Assembly: GCA_029215795.1 (NCBI GenBank)
Contig: JARDYH010000002.1
Span: 59,497,001 to 59,561,000, forward strand
DNA length: 64,000 nt
Source of the DNA: Anniella stebbinsi
Lineage: Eukaryota > Chordata > Lepidosauria > Squamata > Anniellidae
Reading direction: 5' to 3'
The position numbers and the translations under genes were made by a program. Below are positions 58,337 to 64,000 of this stretch, piece by piece (positions within the stretch are counted from its first letter, which is position 1; every line of letters starts with the position of its first letter). The notes beneath the pieces were generated by a model that searched no databases, had not been told where the DNA came from, and was given only the letters and a program-made list of their open reading frames with translations.

Positions 58337-58864
58337 AATCTCTGATACCCCCCTCTACCTCATACCCTCCTCCATATGCCATGGAACACCCTTTAAAACT
58401 TTGGGTCTGCTTTCAAATAAAACATCTTTGGGTTTTGAAAAACATTTATTTTTTGCTTTTTAGCTGAAAAACGATGAATCAAAACCAATTTTGATGTGAG
58501 TGAAACAGCTTCAAAATGATTGGTGTCATTTCGAGCCAGCCCTAGTTTTACCCTTTTGTTCTTTTAAGCACAAAGTTAGAGTTCTATATTTCACTTCCTG
58601 CATAATTGCATCATAATTCTTTCTGGTGTGAACAGGCATGCTGCTACTGCCACACTGGTACAAGGGAATGATTGATGGCATGGTTGGTGATCACCTGCCT
58701 GCCTACTTCAGCACTATTCCAGTTCCCCTTTTCTCCTTTGGAGGAGAAAGGTAGAGCTGAAACAGGGTTCTTTACAAAAATTAGCTGTCGGGAATATATT
58801 ATACAAACATGTATGTAATACAGACTTTGGCCCAATGGAAGTGACTTGCCTTGAAACTAAAATA

Positions 58865-60002
58865 TCTACCTATAAAGCTGAAAGTATGGGTGTGGGATAT
58901 ATGTCCTGAAATGTTTACCCACTTCCAGATGAGTTAGAAACTTGAAATTTGCATGCTGATAGGTCTGGCTGTACAATGTACCAGGAAAAAAAATTAAAAA
59001 CACACAAAAAACCCCCACAGTATAAAAAATCTCATCAAGTTAAAAGGCCTTGGAAAATAAAAGTAAAAAATTCACTTGGCACTGGAAAGCCATTAATGCA
59101 GTCACTAGGCATGCCTGGCTAGGAAAAAGAAATCTATAAACACGGTGCCACAACTAAGAAGGCTCACTCTCCAGTTGTCTCCCACCACACCTCAGACGGT
59201 GTTCAAAGATTAACACATTATTCAGGGACCTAGGCTTAGGCCTACAACTCCCAGCATGCCTTGGGCAGGGGGGAAGTATTACCAGGCTTTTTGTGGCTAT
59301 TATCTGGAAGTGGTTCACCATCCTGGGCCTGAAGGGAGAATGCCTGCATCCGGCTGCCTTGGTCGCTAGGCACCATTGGGAGATGGGGGGAAGGAAGGTG
59401 CAACTCCAGGCCTGTTTTCAGTGGCAATCGAGCTAACTATCAGTCAGTCAGCCAGCTGGCTCCCTCACGGCCTATCTCTGGACACTGAATGTGCAGTGCA
59501 GCGTAGACCGGCTTGGCTATACTTCACTTCCCATGAGCCTTAGCGGCAGGACTCCAATTGGGCAAGTTGGGCACTGTGGTGAAAAGTATGCCGAGAGTTG
59601 TAGTTTTTGTTTTATGCTGGGACAAGAGAAATCATGGCAGTAGCTTCTTCCTCAGACCCGGTAGGCCCAACAAAAGGGGGCAAGTGCCCAGGCTAGCGCT
59701 GGCACTTCAGTACAGCCTCCTGCTGGAGCACTTGATGGGCAAGAAGCGCAGGTCGAGGCAGGCGCAGGCCTTCGAACCAGCTGCCCTTGGAGGCTTCCCA
59801 GCGCTTGCTAAGAGCCCCAAGCAGAAGATGGTTGAGCAGGTCATGGAGAGCTGCATCTTCAAGGCAGCCCTAGCCTGCATCGGGGTGAGGGTGAGAAAGG
59901 AAAAAAGAAACTAATTTAATTAATTAAAAGTTAACTCACAGGCCTAACACCGTCCAGACATATATCTTAGGGAGCCCAAGCAACGCCAGGTATATCAGCT
60001 AG
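58865..60002 (+). mobile_element. Non-autonomous Helitron carrying a TIMM22 fragment
   Basis: The left end starts with TC (TCTACCTATAAAGCTGAAAG) and the right end reads GGTATATCAGCTAG. A degenerate hairpin (CCC AAGCAACG CCAGG) lies about ten bases before the CTAG terminus. The flanking bases are A on the left and T on the right, as expected for Helitron insertion at AT. The left 300 bases (AT-rich, with an ATAAAGCTGAAAGTATG block) resemble lizard Helitron 5' ends as I remember them. No Rep/helicase gene is present, so the copy is non-autonomous. The cargo, from roughly 59220 to 59900, is GC-rich and includes TIMM22 exon 1 with its upstream sequence and splice donor. The exact limits of the captured segment cannot be set by eye. 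Confidence 0.65.
59634..59884 (+). pseudogene. TIMM22: TIMM22 exon 1, captured and frameshifted
   Basis: Codons from about 59703 to 59884 read LALQYSLLLEHLMG, then a basic stretch, then ALGGFPALAKSPKQKMVEQV and MESCIFKAALACIG. This matches the N-terminal region of Tim22, the channel subunit of the TIM22 carrier translocase of the mitochondrial inner membrane (human LQYSLLLQYLVG ... MESCAFKAALACVG). The match stops at a GTGAGG donor where TIMM22 exon 1 should end, so this is genomic DNA and not a retrocopy. A plausible start codon at 59634 (ATGGCAGTAGC) is out of frame with the LQYS region and meets TAG at 59694, so at least one indel separates them. Upstream 59220-59633 is GC-richer than its surroundings and may hold the original promoter. 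It lies inside a Helitron-like element, implying capture. The remaining exons of TIMM22 are absent. Confidence 0.78.
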
Positions 60003-60249
60003 TATCAAAAGTAGCTTAGTTTAAGTATGTGATCTTTGAAACAAATATTTAGAAACTTTTCTTTTGTTCAGGGGAAGAAAGACCTTCTTTATATTATTAC
60101 TATAGCACGCAATGTGCAATAATTCTACAATTTTTGGATCTAGCTTGTGATTTCTCCAACAAGGAAAGCCAGTTGTGCTATGATTCCATTTTCCCAATTT
60201 AGTTGCTATCCTACAGGAAAGGTTATAAACAGACCAGCATAATGACCTT

Positions 60250-60332
60250 TTAAAAGGAGATGCCTGGGATTGAACTTGGGATCTTTTACATTCAAAACAG
60301 GTGCTCTACTACTGAGCTACAGTTTATCCTTT
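60250..60332 (-). mobile_element. tRNA-derived SINE fragment (tRNA-like head)
   Basis: GGGATTGAACTTGGGATCTT and GTGCTCTACTACTGAGCTAC are the box B and box A regions in reverse. Only the head remains. Not a tRNA gene: no acceptor-stem pairing is visible. Confidence 0.65.
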
Positions 60333-60633
60333 TTTTGTAGCGCTAACTGCACATTATGTGTAAAGGTATGTAACAAAGCTCCAGCCCATTTCTTTTTCTT
60401 TCTAAAGAAAAGCAGCTTTCAGAGAGAGGAATTTGGAGCGGAGTACTGTGTGTATGTGGGCGAGTACTTAACCCTTTTCATTTCCATCTTCTCTGCCCTC
60501 CCCAATACACAAACTATTTTTAACCTGCAGAGTTTTATACACACCTGGAACCCTTAAGCTCAAGGTTAGCAAAGCATGCTATAGCCAGCAATAAATTACT
60601 ACACAAACTATTGACCAGGCTGTGGAACTAAAC

Positions 60634-60983
60634 CAGGGTCCCCTCTACAAGATTTCGGTTTGACGCCCGGTTGGCCGATTATGTATATCTTCTCCCAAAC
60701 ACTTTTACGCCTAATCCCTATACACAGGAGGCGGTGAAACGCATTACCTGTTGTATGAAACACATGTTAAAGTTGTTTCATGCGCAGCATCGCTTGTTTA
60801 CATGGTCATAAGGCACGTTAACTCCCGTGGTAAATTAAAACTCACTATTTAATGCACATTCGATAATGCGCATAATCGGACAGAAAAAGCGCCTCAACCC
60901 CCAATTTGCGCTCCATTCATGTGGAGGTAAAATCAGTAATGCGCTTTGAAAGAGCTTTAAATCACTCTTGTAGAGGCACCCCA
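60634..60983 (-). mobile_element. GCGCAT-rich MITE, copy 5
   Basis: Ends CAGGGTCCCCTCTACAAG and CTTGTAGAGGCACCCCAGG. It is the most diverged copy, with many CpG-to-TpG/CpA changes in the GCGCAT motifs, as expected of an older methylated insertion. The outermost bases CAGGG hint at hAT-like termini. Confidence 0.82.
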
Positions 60984-62252
60984 GGAAAGAAGCAGCTGAG
61001 AGTAGTTTCTTTGATCACCATGGCAGCACCAGAGCAGGGCATGGTAGCAGGGAGGTAGGCATCAAGAATGTTAGTCACTTATCCAGCATAAAACATGTGG
61101 CTTTGCTCTCAGTTTATTCCAACTATTTAGAAAAGTAGAAAGCCCCTCCCCCCAGTTTATCACAAACTTTGAGATTGTTAGCAGTGATGGCATATTTTTA
61201 TCGTTTACACATTATTCTTATAAAATTGTTAAATACATTTGGCCTTCAACCTTGAAGAATAGGATCACTGTAATATGAAATGCCAATGAGCACTCATTAA
61301 TGTTTACCTGAGAGCAGTCAGCCTGACGTGAAAAGCTCACAAAAGCCATAGTAGCTAAACATTTTAAGTATAACAGTAGATAGTGAGCTCTAGCCAACCC
61401 CAGCCTGCCGAACACTGAGCTGACCAGGTGAGCATTATCACAGGGAAGGTACAACCTCAAGCACAGGGATCTCATGCTACTGCAAGTACTGGCAAACTCC
61501 CTGCCACGTGAGTATGACCACAAACACTCAATCCACAGGAAAAGCCTCACAGCACTTTTCATGGCACAGTTTTTAGACATCTAGTCCAAATAGCAAGAGT
61601 CCATGTGCAGAGTGCTTTCAAAGTCTCAAATGGAAATGGAATCCAAAACATGAGGGATTGCATCAGCCTTGCTTCAGCTATTATATACTAAAGACCTGGC
61701 CTATTCAAAGCTACTTGACAGACCGGTCCTCTGACCTGTAAACCATGCCCATGTGCCAACAGGGCGGGATTGCTCCACCCACTAAGATGATGCTACAATC
61801 TGTGTGACAACTTCCAAAAGTAGCCCCGTCTTTTGTACCATACTCAGGTTCTCAGGGAAACCTGTTTGAGCTGCAAGGCCACAACAAGGAGTGAGAGAGC
61901 TACTCCCATGAGAAACTCTGACAGAGATAAGCTTGCAGAAACATTGACTTTCTAAAACTATTTCTAATGAATCAACTTACATACAACAAGGCCTCCTGCC
62001 TTGTGGTACACATGGCATACATTAGGAATAAAGTCTAGAGTTCTGTTAGATAATTATTTTTAGAAAGACTAGCTAAGCTTTCTGTAACCAGCATATAATA
62101 AAGTTTTACCAAAAAATTAATACCATCATATACCACATATTGTTCATTCATACCAATATTTCAGTATCTCCAGCGCATTAATTGGGCCAAGGCAAAGGGG
62201 ATCAGAAAACCACTTTCTGTTTTGGTAATCTATTTAAAAAATGTTGTTTCAG
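60984..62252. other. Unassigned intron, possible old LTR-like segment
   Basis: 61560-62030 is GC-richer with AGGCGGGATTGC-like and AATAAAGTCTAGAG sequence (a polyadenylation signal). A solo LTR is conceivable but no TG...CA ends or target duplication were established. Confidence 0.3.
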
Positions 62253-62306
62253 GAGTTGCCTGCTGAAGAGCTCTGTGCAACTCTAAGGAAGTTGTTCGAA
62301 GAAAAG
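62253..62306 (+). other. Candidate 54-nt cassette exon (speculative)
   Basis: A short open stretch reading ELPAEELCATLRKLFEEK is preceded by a T-rich tract ending in CAG and followed by GTATTG. It is a multiple of three and open in phase 0, the same phase as the upstream CAMK4 exon end, so it could in principle be included without breaking frame. I do not recognise the peptide in CAMK4 or another protein. Chance occurrence is quite possible because only 18 codons are involved and the donor is weak. Confidence 0.12.
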
Positions 62307-62948
62307 GTATTGCCTTATATACATGTATTTGATAATAGGATGGCTGTTAAGTAGTTCGGGAAAGCAAGAACCAGAAAATATACTCACCCAATTAAGAAAT
62401 CCCATTCAAGCATAGGATCTTTGATCTACTTGTAGAGTAACTTCTGCAAGTACTTCCATACTCTTTTTAATGGAGGGGCTAGCATGAACAAATAAATATA
62501 TGTGTTGGATGCTCCTGTCTTTGAAGTGTAAGTCTTGCTCACACAGGAATGTCTGCATTGGTATACACAGAGTTATAAATCATGAGCACTAAACAGAATC
62601 TTGGTAAAGTTGCAGTCGTATTCTTGCTAACCAGGCCATGGTTTTGCTGCTTTGACTGCATTTTGTATCTGTAAGGAGAACATTGCCCCTTGACCTGAAA
62701 TGATGGCCTGTTGATTGTAATAATGAAATGTACATTTTACCTAACATTTATGCTGCACATTCTCCGTTTATGTAAGCCATATAGAAATGAATGGTACTTG
62801 TGCAGCAGCTTGCTAGATTACATTCATTGCTAACTTTAGTGATTAATTTCTGACCATGCTTATATATTTACATATAACTCTCCTGAAGAAACATGAAGCC
62901 TTTATAAGCCTTTTATAAGGAGAAAAGTAAGGTACATAATTAGGGAGA

Positions 62949-62960
62949 TGATAGATAGAT

Positions 62961-63014
<54 letters not shown>

Positions 63015-63015
63015 T
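62949..63015 (+). repeat. (GATA)n microsatellite
   Basis: About 16 GATA/AGAT units with one early interruption. Such loci are often polymorphic; GATA tracts are also abundant in squamates. Confidence 0.92.
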
Positions 63016-64000
63016 ATGACATGCATCATAATTTGCAGGTAAGCCAGTCACTTTGGTCACTGCTCAGAAGCCTTGACTCCATTGTTTGAAAATGTATATA
63101 GAGCTTTTCCTCTGGTAAATAAAAGCTGGGAACTGTTTAATGGACTTTTGACCATTGTATGAACTGGAAACAAAAAAACCTCTGCTGATGTTACCAAATT
63201 TTGTGATGAGTTCTACAGAGACATACAACATTCAGCATAAGTAGGGAGACAGTAAAACACCAACAACAACACTCCAGCCTACTACTGAAGCTTAAAAAAC
63301 AATAAGGTTTCCCCCCATTCTTTATTTCTTTTTCTCTTGTTTACCTTCCAGGCACTTATTCCCTATTCTCCTGTTTCAACCACCTTGCTGGAGTTTTGAG
63401 AGCACAGAGACCTTATCTTATGAGAAATAGCAACTTCTCTCCCAAGTGTCTAAACAAGTAATATAAAATTTTGTCTTTGAGCACATTTGTAAAATTAACT
63501 TTGTGGTGTTGTAAAAAGAGAATCCTCTGTGACATATTGGCACTTCAGGGTCACTGCAGTCTCATAGAGATGTAGCTTACGGGCACTGATGTGTACAAAA
63601 AGGGAGTGCCTCGTAAAGCTAATAAAACAAAGAAAGGTTGATCCAGGTGCATATCGCTTCCATCTATTAAACATAGATCTCTTTCCTGGACTTGGGTAAA
63701 CTTTGGTTCCCTTGTATACTCGCTATTTTGTTATATGATCAAATCTGTCTAAAATAACTGATCAAGATTATATTCTTTTCAGACTTCAGACTTCTTCCTG
63801 CCCCGATAGCTTCTACCACTAATGTTACTTTTATGGCTTTTCTCATTTTCTTTGATGTTGACCTCAGTGCCTGAAATATTTTCTCACCAGTACTAGCAAA
63901 TTTCCTTCAATTATTATCATTAGTAACAACTCTCTACACTTCCATCGCCCTGCTGTCATCCTCTTGACTTGCAGCAACGTTTTTGTTTAGGCATTAAACT

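Larger units (their letters stand above)
47270..64000 (+). other. CAMK4: CAMK4 intron 2 (partial)
   Basis: Follows the GTAAGT donor of exon 2. CAMK4 exon 3 should begin with a valine codon and lead into helix C of the kinase; no such sequence was found before the window end, so the intron is at least 16.7 kb. It carries the DIRS, half-L1, hAT-like and Helitron insertions listed separately. Confidence 0.7.

Noticed and set aside
61218..61580. 120-codon minus-strand frame
   Set aside because: No homology recognised; lies in a repeat-like segment.
1..64000. CRISPR arrays, operons, bacterial promoters
   Set aside because: None seen; the window is vertebrate intron sequence.

Overview
The window is vertebrate nuclear DNA and almost certainly comes from a squamate reptile (lizard or snake). 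Only one host exon can be identified with confidence: 47191-47269 (+), which encodes the glycine-rich loop and ATP-binding lysine of calcium/calmodulin-dependent protein kinase IV (CAMK4). It has a clean acceptor and donor and matches CAMK4 exon 2. Everything before it is best read as CAMK4 intron 1 (exon 1 lies outside the window), and everything after it as intron 2. The squamate assignment rests on the repeat content: tRNA-headed SINEs typical of lizards, L2-clade LINEs with hairpin 3' ends and A/T microsatellite tails, a DIRS-type element, an L1 relative, a Helitron and many short hAT-like elements. The species cannot be named from sequence alone.

Layout. 1-9.4 kb: SINE remnants, an unnamed repeat family, then (6.1-9.3 kb, minus strand) a decayed copy of a protein family with a probable PIN/FEN-type nuclease fold, flanked by a small inverted-repeat element. 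11.5-13.2 kb: a 5'-truncated L2 LINE on the minus strand with a long open RT frame. 13.6-21.9 kb: a cluster of DNA elements, including a hAT-like element inserted into a SINE, two copies of a GCGCAT-rich MITE, a hAT-type MITE with exact target duplication, and a near-perfect palindrome. 23-32.4 kb: L2 tail, two more GCGCAT MITEs, several fold-back repeats and a compound microsatellite. 32.4-39.9 kb: mostly unassigned AT-rich intron with some GC-rich blocks. 39.9-44 kb: an L2 3' fragment, then a nearly complete L2 (endonuclease plus RT) with two inactivating lesions. 44-49.3 kb: repeats around the CAMK4 exon. 49.8-52.5 kb: the 5' part of a DIRS element with a broken gag. 52.5-54.8 kb: an internally deleted L1 keeping ORF1 but only the two ends of ORF2. 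56-58.2 kb: hAT-type MITEs and a palindromic element. 58.9-60.0 kb: a Helitron that appears to have captured the promoter and first exon of TIMM22. 60.6-61.0 kb: the fifth GCGCAT MITE. The rest is intron with a GATA microsatellite.

The genes do not form a working system. The window shows a large kinase intron acting as a sink for transposons of every major class. The most interesting items are the Helitron with the captured TIMM22 first exon, the five-copy GCGCAT MITE family, the nuclease-like protein relic and the half-L1. No CRISPR array, true tRNA gene or rRNA was seen.
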